Positions 20,220 to 30,903 of a DNA stretch of 64,000 nt are shown in pieces. The notes under the pieces were generated by a model that saw nothing but the letters and a program-made list of their open reading frames with translations, was not told the origin of the DNA and did not search any database. Each line of letters opens with the position of its first letter. Positions within the stretch are counted from its first letter, which is position 1. Origin of the DNA: Alphaproteobacteria bacterium (lineage in GTDB: Bacteria; Pseudomonadota; Alphaproteobacteria; JANSWW01); assembly GCA_024743275.1 (NCBI GenBank), contig JANSWW010000001.1, forward strand, positions 124,001 through 188,000, given 5' to 3'. Both the position numbers and the translations under genes were made by a program.

Positions 20220-22612
20220 CGAAGATAGGAGTCGGTGAGGGTATCCGAAAACGCCATCACCTCGTCGCGGCAGGCGATCAGCTTGCCGGTGGTCAGCGTC
20301 ATCGGCGTCTCGATGGCGAGATTGGTGTGGGCCTGCAGCACCGCCCGGCTCAGCGGCGAGAGCTGTCCCCGCACCTCCGCCCCGGGAAGGTCCGAGACCA
20401 AGGTCTTGATCTCGCTGAGCTGATAGAGGATCGAGCGCGGGTTGAGGCTGTCGAGGGCCAGGAGATCGATCACGGTGCCCCGATTGGTGGCGACCGAATA
20501 GCGCTGGCGATGGGACATGGCGCTATCCCCGGCGTCGACGGCCAGGTCGAGACCGCCATCGGGCGCCTTCGGGTCCGCGAAACGGGCGAGCACCGTCGTG
20601 GTGCAGATGATTCGTTCCTGTCCCCGCCCGACGCTCAGGAAACGCCAGCCGTTGAAGCGGTACATGTTCTCGTGCACCAAGCCGGAAAAACCGGTGATTT
20701 TGCGCAACAGCACGCCCATGGCGCTCGCCGCGTCGTCGCCGAGGTCTACCCGCTCCCGCATGTCCTGGGCGTTCTTCATCAGATCGTTAAGCGCGGTCCA
20801 GCCGTCTACGGAGAAACGGTCGCGGATCCGGCTGGCGCTGTAGATCGCCGACCCGATCACATCGAGCAGGCCTTGCGGCACGCCCTCCTCCACCTCGACC
20901 CCGAAGCCCTCCAGGTGATGGGCGAGCAGGATCATCAGCGGTCCTTCGGCGGACATGGTCTCGATCAGCCGCGCGTTATAGGCCCGGACCAACCGCATGA
21001 CGAATTCCGCCCGCTCCACATAGCGGCCCAGCCAATAGAGGTTGTCCGCCGCCCGGCTCGGCAGGATGCCCGGCTCGGCCCGGATATAGGGGGCCGCCGG
21101 GGCCGGCAGCATGCTCTCGGCGTCGACCGGACGGTCGCTCACCACCCAGACATCGGCGACCGAGCCGCCGCGCTGCAGGGTGATCGCGTTCGGGTCCTGG
21201 GTCCGCCCGACCCGTGCGTATCCGCCCGGCATCACCTGCCAGCCATCCTCCGACCGGGCGAGGAACAACCGGACACTGACCGGCCGGGGGTGCAGGCGTC
21301 CATCCAGGAAGACCGGTGTGGTCGACAGCTTGACCGCCTCCTGACCGACGAGCTGTGCGCCCTCCCGGTCGAAGCGGCTGGCCCCGTCCCCCGCCTTTTC
21401 GAAATAGGCCTCCTTGCTGACAAGCTGATTGGCCTCGAACAGGGGCCGGGTCGACAGCGCCCGCCCGATCACCAGATCGTCCAGGTTCTCCCGGACATGA
21501 TCCCGCTCCGCCTTCTGACCGCACCACCAGGTGGCGATGTTCGGCAGGGCGAGCGGTTCACCCAGGACCGCCTCCGCGATCCGCGGCAGGAAGGCGAGCA
21601 GCGCGCGGGTCTCCAGGATGCCGGTCCCAAGGGCGTTGACCATGGTGAGCTGGCCGCTGCGCACCGCGGCGACCAGGCCGGGTGTGCCGAGTTGGGATTC
21701 GTCGTTCAGTTCCAAGGGGTCGGCGAAGGCCGCGTCGAGACGCCGCCAGAGGACGCTGACCGGACGCAGCCCTTCCACCGTGCGGACCATGACCGCGCCT
21801 TTCTCGACGATCAGATCCTCGCCTTCGAGAAGCATGAAACCGAGATAGCGGGCGATGTAGGCGTGCTCGAAATAGCTGTCGTTGAGGATGCCGGGGGTGA
21901 GGATCGCCACCCCGTCCTCCGGATCCCCCCTGAGATCCGTCAACCGGTCGCGGAACCGCCGGAAGAAACTCGCGACACGCAGCACGTTGCGGCGGCCGAA
22001 CGCGTCCGGGAACACCCGCGAGGTCGCGACCCTGTTCTCCAGCGCGAATCCGGTGCCCGACGGGGCTTGGGTCCGGTCGCTCAGGACCCACCACTTGCCG
22101 TCCGGCCCGCGCCCGACATCGAAGGCGAGGAAATGCAGGAAATGGCCGGAGGGCGGCTCGATCCCGACCAGCGGCCGCAGCCATTCCGGGCTCCCGGCGA
22201 TCAACGCGGCCGGCAGATAGCCGTCGCGGACCAGGGTGCGCGGCCCATAAAGGTCGGCCACCACCCGCTCCAGGAGATTGGCCCGCTGAACCAGCCCTTC
22301 TCCCAGTTCCCGCCACTCCTCCTCGTCGAGGATCACAGGCACATGGCTGAGCGGCCAGGCGCGTTCCTTCGAGCCCTCCGGCGCATACTGCCGGAAGAAC
22401 ACCCCGGCATCGCGGAGATACTGGTCGCCCCGAGCGAAGTAGCGGGCGATTTCCGCCTCGTTCAGCCGATCGAGATTGCGGATGAAGGTGCGCCAGGCCG
22501 GCCGGACCACACCCCGGTCGTCCAACAGCTCGTCCGCCACCCCGGGAATCGGCCGATAGCCGGCGGTGTAGCTCTCCGTATCCTCCGTCGGACGCTGGCG
22601 TCGTGCGACCAA
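20216..22612 (-). CDS. Circularly permuted ATP-grasp / alpha-E fusion protein
   Basis: 798 residues. Residues about 1-480 match the circularly permuted ATP-grasp family (COG2308): VPVILDEEEWRELGEGLVQRA, GIEPPSGHFLHFLAFDVGRG, ILTPGILNDSYFEHAYIARYLG and VNALGTGILETRALLAFLP are its conserved blocks. Residues about 495-798 form the all-helical alpha-E domain (COG2307): LPSRAADNLYWLGRYVERAE opens it and an acidic active-site-like helix follows. The two are separate genes in many bacteria but fused here. ATP-grasp enzymes form amide or peptide bonds through acyl phosphates, so with two transglutaminase partners a peptide-ligation pathway has been inferred for the family. No substrate is established. 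Confidence 0.88.
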   Translation of the reverse strand: MVARRQRPTEDTESYTAGYRPIPGVADELLDDRGVVRPAWRTFIRNLDRLNEAEIARYFARGDQYLRDAGVFFRQYAPEGSKERAWPLSHVPVILDEEEWRELGEGLVQRANLLERVVADLYGPRTLVRDGYLPAALIAGSPEWLRPLVGIEPPSGHFLHFLAFDVGRGPDGKWWVLSDRTQAPSGTGFALENRVATSRVFPDAFGRRNVLRVASFFRRFRDRLTDLRGDPEDGVAILTPGILNDSYFEHAYIARYLGFMLLEGEDLIVEKGAVMVRTVEGLRPVSVLWRRLDAAFADPLELNDESQLGTPGLVAAVRSGQLTMVNALGTGILETRALLAFLPRIAEAVLGEPLALPNIATWWCGQKAERDHVRENLDDLVIGRALSTRPLFEANQLVSKEAYFEKAGDGASRFDREGAQLVGQEAVKLSTTPVFLDGRLHPRPVSVRLFLARSEDGWQVMPGGYARVGRTQDPNAITLQRGGSVADVWVVSDRPVDAESMLPAPAAPYIRAEPGILPSRAADNLYWLGRYVERAEFVMRLVRAYNARLIETMSAEGPLMILLAHHLEGFGVEVEEGVPQGLLDVIGSAIYSASRIRDRFSVDGWTALNDLMKNAQDMRERVDLGDDAASAMGVLLRKITGFSGLVHENMYRFNGWRFLSVGRGQERIICTTTVLARFADPKAPDGGLDLAVDAGDSAMSHRQRYSVATNRGTVIDLLALDSLNPRSILYQLSEIKTLVSDLPGAEVRGQLSPLSRAVLQAHTNLAIETPMTLTTGKLIACRDEVMAFSDTLTDSYLR

Positions 22613-22625
22613 ATAAAGCTCCCCC

Positions 22626-25600
22626 TCAAACCCCCGCCGGCCGCCGCATATCCAGGGTCATCGGGAACTCCGGATGGGGCGGCTCGGCCACAGCCTCATA
22701 CGCGCCCGGAGTATGACCCGTCGCCTCGAAACGCGCCAGCCGTCTTGCTTCGGCCTCGTTCGCATTGACCGGGAAGGTCTCGTAGTTGCGGCCGCCGGGA
22801 TGCGCCACGTGATAGACGCAGCCCCCGAGCGCCCGGTTGGACCAGCGGTCGAAGATGTCGAAGGTGAGCGGCGCATGGACCGGGATGACCGGATGCAGCG
22901 CCAGGCCCGGCTGCCAGGCCTTGTAGCGTACGCCGGCGACCGAAACCCCTGACGTTCCGGTCCGGCGCAACGGCACCGACCGACGATTGCAGGTCACCAT
23001 ATAGCGGTCGGGGTCGGTCGCCGTCAGCTTGACCTGGACCCGTTCCGTGGAGCTGTCCGTATAGCGGACCGTCCCGCCGATCGCCCCGGTCTCGCCCAGG
23101 ACATGCCAGGGTTCCAGGGCCTGCCGGATCTCCAGCTTCATCCCCTCGTAGTCGACCTCGCCACAGAACGGAAAGCGGAATTCCGCCTGGGCCTCATACC
23201 ATTCCGGCCGGAAGGGGAAGCCGTGATCCGAAAGATCGCGCAGGACCTCGAGAAAGTCCTCCCAGAGATAATGGGGCAGCATGAAACGGTCATGCAGCAC
23301 GGTTCCCCACCGCACGAGATTGCCATCCAACGGTGCCTGCCATAGGCGGGCGACCAGACCCCGGATCAAGAGCTGCTGGGCAAGGCTCATGCGGGCGTTG
23401 GGCGGCATCTCGAAGCCGCGGAACTCGACGAGTCCCAGGCGGCCCGTCGGTCCGTCCGGGGAGAACAGCTTGTCGATGCAGATCTCGGCCCGGTGGGTGT
23501 TGCCGGTGACGTCGACCAGCATATTCCGCAACAGCCGGTCGACCAGCCAAGGCGAGGGCGCCGCCCCCTCTCCCGGCTTCGGGATCTGGGCGAAGGCGGT
23601 CTCCATCTCATAGAGGCCGTCATGCCGGGCCTCGTCGATGCGGGGCGCCTGGCTTGTCGGGCCGATGAACAGACCGGAGAAGAAATAGGACAGGCTCGGA
23701 TGGCGCTGCCAATGGAGGATGATGCTCTTCAAGAGATCGGGGCGGCGCAGGAAGGGGCTGTCGTCGGGGACCGCCCCGCCGACGACGACGTGATTGCCAC
23801 CACCGGTCCCGGTATGTTTGCCGTCGATCATGAACTTGTCGGCGCCGAGGCGGGTTTGCCGTGCCTCCTCATACAGCGTCTCGGTGGTAAAGACGCAGTC
23901 CTTCCAGGATGTGGCGGGATGAATGTTGACCTCGATCACGCCAGGATCGGGGGCGACGCGGATAACGTTGAGCCGGGAATCCTGGGGCGGGGCGTAGCCT
24001 TCGATATGAACCGGCAGCCCGACCTCTTCCGCAGCCGCCTCGGCCACCGCCAGGAGTTCGAGATAGTCCTCCACCCGCTCGATCGGCGGCATGAAGACAC
24101 ACAGCTTGCCGTCCCTCGGCTCCACCGCGATCGCCGTGCGGACGAAGCCGTCGACCTCCACGAAGCTCTGGGGGTTCTGCCGCTGCTGCGGCGAATCGGC
24201 GATGAATTGGGCGCGATGCTGCCCGGCCGAGCCCTGGGCCGGAGGCCGTTCCGGGTTGTGGCCCGATTTCGACGATCCGTCCTGAACCGTGGTCAGATCG
24301 AAATCCGGTAGCGTCCCGCTCTGCTCCACCGGGTCGGCCGGATAGATATAGGGGTAGCTGGCGGGCGGGATATGGGGCAGACCGGAGAGCGGCAGGCGGT
24401 AGCCCATGGCGCTGTCGCCCGGCACCAGGAACATGTGATTGCGCCTCAGACGCCAGCGTTCCGAGACCCAACGCGGACCGGTCGCCTTGGACTGCCAGCG
24501 CTGGACCGGCAGGACATAGCCCACGGGCTCGCTCAGTCCCCGTTCAAACACCTGGGCGATGCGCGTCCGCTCCTCCGGGTCCTCCAGCTTGGAATTCTCC
24601 GGCGTCACATTGTCCGGCAGCTTGGCCTCCTTCAGGATCCATTCCGCGGGATCCTCATAGGCCGGGATCACATTCTCCCCCTCGATGCCCAGATGACCGG
24701 CGATGGCGGTGAGCATCCGCTCCGCCTCCCCCTTGCCCACGGAAGCGGATTGTTCCGCGACACGCTCACCGGCGATCAGGTCCGGGTTCTTCCAGATCGG
24801 CTTGCCGTCCCGCCGCCAATAAAGGGAGAAGGTCCAGCGCGGCAGGGTTTCGCCCGGATACCATTTGCCCTGGCCATAATGGAGGAACCCCTCCGGCGCG
24901 AATTTGGTCCGCAGCCGCCGGATCAGCCGGTCGGCCAGAGCTCGCTTGGTTGGGCCGGTCGCTTCCGAATTCCATTCCGGTGCCTCGAAATCGTCGATCG
25001 AGACGAAGGTCGGCTCGCCGCCCATGGTGAGGCGGACATCCTCCCGCGCCAGCACGCCGTCGACCTCTTCGCCGAGAGCGTTGAGGGCGGTCCAGGCCTC
25101 GTCGGAGAAGGGTTTGGTGATGCGCGGATGCTCGGCGACCCGGTCGACCTTCATATCGAAGTCGAAGGTGACCTCCGCCGGACTCGCGAGGCCGGAGATC
25201 GGGGCCGCGTTCTTGTAATGGGGTGTGGCCGCCAGCGGGATATGGCTTTCGCCGGTCAACAGGCCGGAGGTCGGGTCTAGCCCGATCCAGCCCGCGCCGG
25301 GCAGATACACCTCGGCCCAGGCATGCAGGTCGGTGAAGTCCACATCGGTCCCGGATGGGCCGTCGAGGGCCTTCAGGTCAGGCTTGAGCTGGATGAGATA
25401 GCCGGAGACGAACCGGGCGGCGAAGCCGAAATGGCGCATGGCCTGGACCAGCAGCCAGCTCGAATCGCGGCAGGACCCGGTACCCGCCTCGAAGGTCTCC
25501 TCCGGCGTCTGGACACCCGGCTCCATGCGGATGACATAGCCGACCGCCTCGGCGACGCGGGCGTTGAGCGCCACGACGAAATCGACGCTACGCACCCGGT

Positions 25601-26009
25601 CGCGCGGGGTCGCGTCCAGGAAGGCCTGGAGATGCGGACCGACCGGATCGGTCCGGCGGTAGATCTCGAGATCTTCCCGGAGATCGTCGGCATAATGAAA
25701 CGGCCAGTATTCCGCCTCCTCCTCGACGAAGAAGTCGAAGGGATTATAGACCGTCATGTCGGCGACCAGATCGACCTCGATCTTCAGTTCGCGGACCGGC
25801 TCCGGAAAGACATAGCGGGTCATCCAGTTGCCATAGGGGTCCTGTTGATGGTTCACGAAGTGACCGTCGGGCGCGACCTTCTGGGAATAGGACAGGATCC
25901 GGGTCCGGGAATGGGCGGCGGGACGCAGCCGGATGATCTGGGGAGAGAGAACCACCGGACGGTCGTACCGGTAATGGGTCAGGTGATAGATCGAAGCTTT
26001 GATCGACAT
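22626..26009 (-). CDS. Large DUF2126 protein with N-terminal transglutaminase domain
   Basis: 1127 residues from the ATG at 26009 ([19 protein letters not shown]), which matches the family start; an upstream ATG at 26066 would add 19 unlikely residues. Residues 1-90 are the Bact_transglu_N module, 150-265 the transglutaminase core with triad C180 (GTGSCRDSS), H229 ([10 protein letters not shown]) and D245 (GLDPTSGL). The rest, about 320-1127, is the DUF2126/COG4196 region, with [31 protein letters not shown] and [16 protein letters not shown] as strong conserved blocks; this part has been compared to glutamine-synthetase-like amidoligase folds. First gene of the three-gene operon, 13 bases before the ATP-grasp gene. 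Confidence 0.9.
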   Translation of the reverse strand: MSIKASIYHLTHYRYDRPVVLSPQIIRLRPAAHSRTRILSYSQKVAPDGHFVNHQQDPYGNWMTRYVFPEPVRELKIEVDLVADMTVYNPFDFFVEEEAEYWPFHYADDLREDLEIYRRTDPVGPHLQAFLDATPRDRVRSVDFVVALNARVAEAVGYVIRMEPGVQTPEETFEAGTGSCRDSSWLLVQAMRHFGFAARFVSGYLIQLKPDLKALDGPSGTDVDFTDLHAWAEVYLPGAGWIGLDPTSGLLTGESHIPLAATPHYKNAAPISGLASPAEVTFDFDMKVDRVAEHPRITKPFSDEAWTALNALGEEVDGVLAREDVRLTMGGEPTFVSIDDFEAPEWNSEATGPTKRALADRLIRRLRTKFAPEGFLHYGQGKWYPGETLPRWTFSLYWRRDGKPIWKNPDLIAGERVAEQSASVGKGEAERMLTAIAGHLGIEGENVIPAYEDPAEWILKEAKLPDNVTPENSKLEDPEERTRIAQVFERGLSEPVGYVLPVQRWQSKATGPRWVSERWRLRRNHMFLVPGDSAMGYRLPLSGLPHIPPASYPYIYPADPVEQSGTLPDFDLTTVQDGSSKSGHNPERPPAQGSAGQHRAQFIADSPQQRQNPQSFVEVDGFVRTAIAVEPRDGKLCVFMPPIERVEDYLELLAVAEAAAEEVGLPVHIEGYAPPQDSRLNVIRVAPDPGVIEVNIHPATSWKDCVFTTETLYEEARQTRLGADKFMIDGKHTGTGGGNHVVVGGAVPDDSPFLRRPDLLKSIILHWQRHPSLSYFFSGLFIGPTSQAPRIDEARHDGLYEMETAFAQIPKPGEGAAPSPWLVDRLLRNMLVDVTGNTHRAEICIDKLFSPDGPTGRLGLVEFRGFEMPPNARMSLAQQLLIRGLVARLWQAPLDGNLVRWGTVLHDRFMLPHYLWEDFLEVLRDLSDHGFPFRPEWYEAQAEFRFPFCGEVDYEGMKLEIRQALEPWHVLGETGAIGGTVRYTDSSTERVQVKLTATDPDRYMVTCNRRSVPLRRTGTSGVSVAGVRYKAWQPGLALHPVIPVHAPLTFDIFDRWSNRALGGCVYHVAHPGGRNYETFPVNANEAEARRLARFEATGHTPGAYEAVAEPPHPEFPMTLDMRRPAGV

Positions 26010-26096
26010 CGCGACAGGCCCGTTGTTGCACCGCAGCGCGGGGACAGTCTCACGCTTTTCCGGCATTCACAATCCCGACGATCGCTCCGTCCCTCG

Positions 26097-26873
26097 TCAG
26101 CCCGCGATCCCCGTCGGCTGGACAATCAGACCGCCCGGCCCCTGCTGGATGAAGGCCTCGATGCCGTAGACCCGCCGCAAGAGATCCGCCTTCAGCACCT
26201 CGGAGGGGATGCCGGAGGCGACCACGGCACCGTCCTGCATGAGGACGAGACGATCGCACCATCGCGCCGCCAGCCCGAGATCGTGCAGCGAGACGACAAC
26301 GGATCGGCCGTCCCGCGCCAGCCCGGCGAAGGTCTCCATGGCGATGATCTGGTGCGCCGGATCGAGACCGGCGGTCGGCTCGTCGGCCACCAGCAGCGGT
26401 GCTTCCTGGGCCAGCATCCGGGCGATCAGGGTCCGCGCCCGTTCCCCGCCGGAGAGTTCCCGCACCGACCGGTCCCGCAGCGCGTCGAGGTCCATGCGGG
26501 TGAGCGCCCTGTCCACGGCCTTCCGGTCCTCCGCCACGGTCGTGCGGCGGACCGCCTGATGGGGCAATCGTCCGAGACCGACCACCGCGGCCACGGTCAT
26601 CGCCCAGGCGATATCCCGGTCCTGGGGCAGGAAGGCCGCGCGCAACGCCCGCTCCCCGGCGGGAAGGGCCTGAACCGGATCGCCACCCAGCAGGCGTTGC
26701 CCCTGAACCGGGATCAGGCCCATGGCGGCGCGCAGCAGGGTAGACTTGCCGGCCCCGTTCGGGCCGATCACGCCGACCACCTCGCCTTTGGAGACTGTGA
26801 GCGACAGCCCCCTCAGGACGGCTCGGCCTCCGAGCGATACCCTGAGATCGGAAAGGGCGAGAAGCGCGGTCAT
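26097..26873 (-). CDS. btuD: Cobalamin ABC transporter ATP-binding protein
   Basis: 258 residues with a full ABC ATPase set: Walker A IGPNGAGKSTLL, signature LSGGERARTL, Walker B LLVADEPTAGLDP and H-loop SLHDLGLAA. It belongs to the FecE/BtuD/HmuV branch that powers uptake of iron-siderophores, haem or corrinoids. Its start overlaps the permease stop by four bases. The cobalamin riboswitch and BtuB-like receptor at the front of the operon decide in favour of a corrinoid substrate. Confidence 0.85.
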   Translation of the reverse strand: MTALLALSDLRVSLGGRAVLRGLSLTVSKGEVVGVIGPNGAGKSTLLRAAMGLIPVQGQRLLGGDPVQALPAGERALRAAFLPQDRDIAWAMTVAAVVGLGRLPHQAVRRTTVAEDRKAVDRALTRMDLDALRDRSVRELSGGERARTLIARMLAQEAPLLVADEPTAGLDPAHQIIAMETFAGLARDGRSVVVSLHDLGLAARWCDRLVLMQDGAVVASGIPSEVLKADLLRRVYGIEAFIQQGPGGLIVQPTGIAG

Positions 26874-27877
26874 GGCATCTGCCGCCTGGTCTGGAGAACG
26901 AGCCAGAGGAAGAAGGGTGCTCCGACGACGGCGGTGAGCACCCCGAGCTTCAGGTCCTGGCCCGGCGCGATCACCCGCACACCGATATCGGCGGCAAGCA
27001 GCATGGCCGCCCCGCCCAGGGCCGAGGCCAGCAGCAGCCGGGAGGGCCGGTTTCCGACGAGGGGCCGCAGGATATGCGGCACGACGAGTCCCACGAAGCC
27101 GATCGCGCCGGCCACAGCGACCGCCGCCCCGACCGAGAGCGCCGTTCCGACCACGGCCAAGAGCTTGGTCCGCGCGATTGAAACGCCGAGGCTGGCCGCC
27201 GCGTCCTCTCCCAGTGTCAGCGCATCGAGGCTGCGGCCCAATCCTGCCAGCAGGACCCAGCCGATCAGCATGAAGGGGGCCGCCAGCTGGACATGGACAA
27301 AGGAACGGTCGGAGAGCGAGCCCAGGAGCCAGAAGACGATCTCCAACGCCGCAAAGGGATTGGGCGAGAGATTGAGGGCGAGCGAGGTCATGGCGCTGGC
27401 CAGGCTGGTGACGGCGACACCCGCCAGGATGAGCGTGATCGTGCCGCTATAGCCGCCCGCCAGGGCCTGGACGATCAGGACACCCGCGAGCGCACCGCCC
27501 AGCGCCATCAGTGGCAGGGCCAGGGGAAACAACAGCGACAGGCCGGTATAGATCGCGAGCACCGCGCCCAGGGCGGCGGAGGCGCTCACCCCGATCAGGC
27601 CGGGCTCGGCCAGGGGGTTGCGCAGGTAGCCTTGCAACGCCGCACCCGACAAACCGAGGGTGGCCCCGATCATCAGGGCCAGGATCGAGCGCGGCAGCCT
27701 GATCTCCCGCATGACGATCGCCGTCGCATCCCCCTCCCCGGCCAACAAGGCACGAAGACTCTCCATCGGCGGAAGGGACGCCGGACCGACCAACAACGAG
27801 ATAAGGAACAACAGAACGACCATAAAGCCGAGCCCGGCACAAAGCAGGACGAAGCCACGGCCGTCGGTCTCGCCCAC
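26870..27877 (-). CDS. btuC: Cobalamin ABC transporter permease (FecCD family)
   Basis: 335 residues, about ten membrane helices. Family motifs: LRLPRSILALMIGATLGLSGAALQGYLRNPLAEPGLIG (positions about 57-95) and, near the C-terminus, GFVGLVVPHILRPLVG with the following helix that contacts the ATPase. It forms the membrane dimer that takes vitamin B12 from BtuF. One base separates its start from the BtuF stop. Confidence 0.87.
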   Translation of the reverse strand: MGETDGRGFVLLCAGLGFMVVLLFLISLLVGPASLPPMESLRALLAGEGDATAIVMREIRLPRSILALMIGATLGLSGAALQGYLRNPLAEPGLIGVSASAALGAVLAIYTGLSLLFPLALPLMALGGALAGVLIVQALAGGYSGTITLILAGVAVTSLASAMTSLALNLSPNPFAALEIVFWLLGSLSDRSFVHVQLAAPFMLIGWVLLAGLGRSLDALTLGEDAAASLGVSIARTKLLAVVGTALSVGAAVAVAGAIGFVGLVVPHILRPLVGNRPSRLLLASALGGAAMLLAADIGVRVIAPGQDLKLGVLTAVVGAPFFLWLVLQTRRQMP

Positions 27878-27878
27878 C

Positions 27879-28796
27879 TCAGTCCCTCCGCCGGAGGGAC
27901 GCCGTCTCCCGATAGGGCGCGCGCGGGGATCCCAACCGCAGTTTCGCCTCGATCAAACGCTCGACGGCTACCAAGACGGCCGGCGTGCCGCAGTTCCACC
28001 GAGCGCCGACGAAGACAGGCTCCCCGGTCTCGTCGGTCACCTTGCGCAGGCTCGGATGGTCGAGCACCTCGAACGCCAGTGCGGGGGCGCGGTAGTCGCG
28101 GCTTCGGATCAGCATATCGGGAGCAGCCATGATCAGGGCCTCCAGAGGCAATTGCCCCATGCCCCGAATGCCGAAATCGCCGCCGATATTGTGAAGCCCG
28201 GCGGCCTCGACGATGGTGTCGGCCATGCTGTGGTGGCCCGAGGTGTATTTATTGGCGTAGTAAAGCGCCGCCTTGGGCGCAACCCCGTCGCCGTCGACAC
28301 GCAGACCGGCCAAATCCCGGTCGAACACGGCGATGACCCGCTCGGCCCGGGCCTCCCTGCCCAATAGCGCACCCATACGGCGCAGATTCATCCGGATATC
28401 GTCGAAGCTGTTGGCCAGCGGGAAGGTCTCGACGCGGATCCCGAGGCGACGCAGCATCTGGACGGTGTCTCGGTTGCCGAAGCTGCCGGTCACCACCAGA
28501 TCCGGCTTCATCAGGTAGATCTCTTCCGCCCGCGCCCGATTGGGGGGAAAGGCCTCCGCCCGGATGGGCATCGCCGAGGCGCTGGGATCGGTCGCCAGGA
28601 AGGAGACAGAGTGAAGCTGCCCCTCGCCGGCCAGCAGCATGGCGAGTTGGTCGGTACAGACATTCATCGAGACGACCCGCTGCGGCACGGCATCCGCCCG
28701 CGCGGTCCCGGCCACCGTCACAATGGCGGCCGACACAAAGCCGACCGCCAAAAAAAGAGCGAGCAGAGACCCGAATTGCCGCAAACGGCTTACCAT
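27879..28796 (-). CDS. btuF: Periplasmic cobalamin-binding protein
   Basis: 305 residues. A signal peptide (about 1-34, ending VAGTARA) leads into a type III periplasmic binding fold: RVVSMNVCTDQLAMLLAGEG in the first lobe, DLVVTGSFGNRDTVQMLRRLG, and a linking helix near residue 140. It has the length and pattern of BtuF/HmuT-type proteins, which carry the ligand from the outer-membrane receptor to BtuCD. Its start lies within the last codons of btuB, so translation is coupled. Confidence 0.83.
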   Translation of the reverse strand: MVSRLRQFGSLLALFLAVGFVSAAIVTVAGTARADAVPQRVVSMNVCTDQLAMLLAGEGQLHSVSFLATDPSASAMPIRAEAFPPNRARAEEIYLMKPDLVVTGSFGNRDTVQMLRRLGIRVETFPLANSFDDIRMNLRRMGALLGREARAERVIAVFDRDLAGLRVDGDGVAPKAALYYANKYTSGHHSMADTIVEAAGLHNIGGDFGIRGMGQLPLEALIMAAPDMLIRSRDYRAPALAFEVLDHPSLRKVTDETGEPVFVGARWNCGTPAVLVAVERLIEAKLRLGSPRAPYRETASLRRRD

Positions 28797-30754
28797 CTCG
28801 CCTTCACCCCGAGAAAGCCGACGATTCCCTGGCTGTCATAGCCATACTGCTCCTCATAGTCCGTATCGAACAGGTTTTGAACCCGGCCATAGAGTTCGAC
28901 GGTATCCATGACCTTGTAGGAGGCGAGGACGTTGGCCAGCACATAGTCGTCGAGCGCGACACGCTTGCCGGAGACAAAGGGCGAGGTGAAGTCGTTGTCG
29001 AAATTGCCGGCGACATAGCGTCCGTCGACGGTGACAGTCGCCTTGCCGCCGAGGAAGCGGTAGCTCACATCCGCGCCGACCTCGTGCTTGGGCCGGCGGA
29101 TTTCCACCTGCCCGTCGACATCTTCCGCGTCGAGATAGGTATAGGCCAGGTTGACGTTCAAGCCGCGGATTGGATTGGCGCTGACCGAGACTTCGACGCC
29201 CTGGCGCTTGCTCTCACCGTCCTGGTTCTCGGTGAACGCGATGAAGTCCGGCGGCGGGAAGACGGTGACGATCTCGTTGTCGAGGGTCTGCCGGAAATAG
29301 GTCACATCGACCAAGACCCGGTCATCGAAGAAAGGCTGTTCGATACCGACATCCCAGCCGATACTCTCCTCCGGCTCCAGATCAGGGTTGCCCTGGAAGG
29401 TCCCCGGGATGAACCCGAACTGGTCGATCAGCGTCGGGTTCTGGACCGCCCTTCCGCCGGAGGCGTGGAACCGGGTGCCGGTCCCGTCGAGGATATAGGA
29501 CGCCCCGAGGCTAAAGGTGGTGGCGTCCTCGAAGTCGTCGTTGAAGTCGTGCCGCAGGCCCGCCTGTAGATTGAAGCGATCGAGGAAGGTGCCCTGGTAG
29601 TCGGCGATCAGGCCATGGAGCGTCCGCTCCTGCTCGTCGAGTTGGGACGGATCGAACACGAAGCGGGCATCGTTGTTCTCGAAGGTCTCCCGCTCCCATT
29701 CGGCGGCCAGGGTCAGGCTATGGTCGGCGGCCGACAACGTCTCCGCATCGAGGGCCACCGTGCCCTGATATTTGACCGCCGTCCGCGTCCCAGTGCTGTC
29801 GGAGGATTGGGCGCCCGCCGTCCGAGCCTCCACGTCGTTGCGGTTGTGGTTGACCTGAAGACGGTGGGCGAGCTTACCACCCAACATATCCGCCGTGGCA
29901 TAGGCCGACCCGATGAGATCCCGGGCCTCGAGACCATCATCCCTATCCGTGATCAGGCCGTCCCGATCGGCGGCGCCGAAATTGAACCGGTCGAAATCGG
30001 AGTCCCGGTCCGTAAAGCGGAGCGTGGCACCAACCGTCAGCCAGCCCGTGAGGTCGTACGCCCCCTTGCCATTGAGGGTGAGATTCCGATCCTCGTCGTC
30101 CTCCCCGTCCGGATCGCCGGAAACGTCGAACCCGCCATTGCGCCGGAAAGAGGCCGAGAAAGAGATCGAGCCTGCGTCATCCTTGGCCCGGCCATAGACT
30201 TGCCCCGCTCCGGTTTCGTCCGTGCCCCCTTCGGCCTCGGCACCGACTTCCAGCCCGTCTTTCGTCGCACTCTTGGTGGTGATCGAAATGACGCCCCCCA
30301 ACGCGTTGGAGCCATAAAGCGCCGATTGCGGGCCGCGCAAGACCTCGATCCGCTCGATGTCGCTGGCCAAGAGGCTCGCGAAGTCGAACTCGCCCTGCTC
30401 GGGCGCCGACACTTCGACCCCGTCGATCAGAACCAGTGTGTGGTTGCCCTCGGCCCCTCGGATTCGGACCTGGGTCAGGCCGCCCAAAGCGCCGGCGCGG
30501 TTGACGGAAACACCCGGCAGCGCGCGCAGGGCATCGGTCGCATAGATGAACTGACGGCGTTCGATGTCCGCGGCGGTGATCACGGAGAAGGCACGGCCGT
30601 ATTCCTTGACCGGCACCGGCGTCAGCCCGCCCGAAACGACGATGCCGGGTACGGTCGCGACCTCCTGCTGAGCCTCGGCGGACGCGATTGTGAAAAAGGT
30701 CGCGGATAAGACGGAAAGCGGCATGGCCGCCGCCAGGACGATTGTTTTATTCAT
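28790..30754 (-). CDS. btuB: TonB-dependent cobalamin receptor
   Basis: 654 residues from the ATG at 30754, chosen because a signal peptide (MNKTIVLAAAMPLSVLSATF to about residue 28) begins there and GGTGGGGA precedes it. A plug domain (about 45-160: VITAADIERRQFIYATDALRAL, GAEGNHTLVLIDGVEV, LRGPQSALYGSNALGG) is followed by a 22-strand beta-barrel ending in aromatic W, as outer-membrane proteins do. It takes vitamin B12 across the outer membrane using TonB energy. The cobalamin riboswitch 150 bases upstream fixes the substrate class. First gene of btuB-btuF-btuC-btuD. Confidence 0.9.
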   Translation of the reverse strand: MNKTIVLAAAMPLSVLSATFFTIASAEAQQEVATVPGIVVSGGLTPVPVKEYGRAFSVITAADIERRQFIYATDALRALPGVSVNRAGALGGLTQVRIRGAEGNHTLVLIDGVEVSAPEQGEFDFASLLASDIERIEVLRGPQSALYGSNALGGVISITTKSATKDGLEVGAEAEGGTDETGAGQVYGRAKDDAGSISFSASFRRNGGFDVSGDPDGEDDEDRNLTLNGKGAYDLTGWLTVGATLRFTDRDSDFDRFNFGAADRDGLITDRDDGLEARDLIGSAYATADMLGGKLAHRLQVNHNRNDVEARTAGAQSSDSTGTRTAVKYQGTVALDAETLSAADHSLTLAAEWERETFENNDARFVFDPSQLDEQERTLHGLIADYQGTFLDRFNLQAGLRHDFNDDFEDATTFSLGASYILDGTGTRFHASGGRAVQNPTLIDQFGFIPGTFQGNPDLEPEESIGWDVGIEQPFFDDRVLVDVTYFRQTLDNEIVTVFPPPDFIAFTENQDGESKRQGVEVSVSANPIRGLNVNLAYTYLDAEDVDGQVEIRRPKHEVGADVSYRFLGGKATVTVDGRYVAGNFDNDFTSPFVSGKRVALDDYVLANVLASYKVMDTVELYGRVQNLFDTDYEEQYGYDSQGIVGFLGVKARW

Positions 30755-30841
30755 CGGGTCCCCACCCATTTTCGGCCGGCATGGCGCCGGCGTCGACATC
30801 AATGTCCGGGGAGGACGACCCTGCCCACAGACGGCGATTGA

Positions 30842-30898
30842 CATCACCGCTGCGGTTTATCCGCCCCACTGCGCGCCCCGCACAATGAGTGGGTGATG
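30842..30898 (-). promoter_or_regulatory. Alternative hairpins between riboswitch and btuB start
   Basis: Two mutually exclusive stems overlap by two bases: CCCACT/AGTGGG (30865-30870 with 30888-30893) and CATCACC/GGTGATG (30842-30848 with 30892-30898). They lie just 3' of the B12 box in the transcript, where an expression platform is expected. There is no U-run, so translational rather than terminator control would fit. Inferred from base pairing only. Confidence 0.4.
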
Positions 30899-30903
30899 GT
30901 GCG

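Noticed and set aside
20327..22768. Plus-strand open frame of 813 codons opposite the ATP-grasp/alpha-E gene
   Set aside because: It is antisense to a strongly conserved protein, is rich in Arg, Gly, Asp and His, and shows no domain. Long antisense frames are expected at this GC content. The same applies to long frames opposite the ABC-F, rsh, kefB-like and DUF2126 genes.
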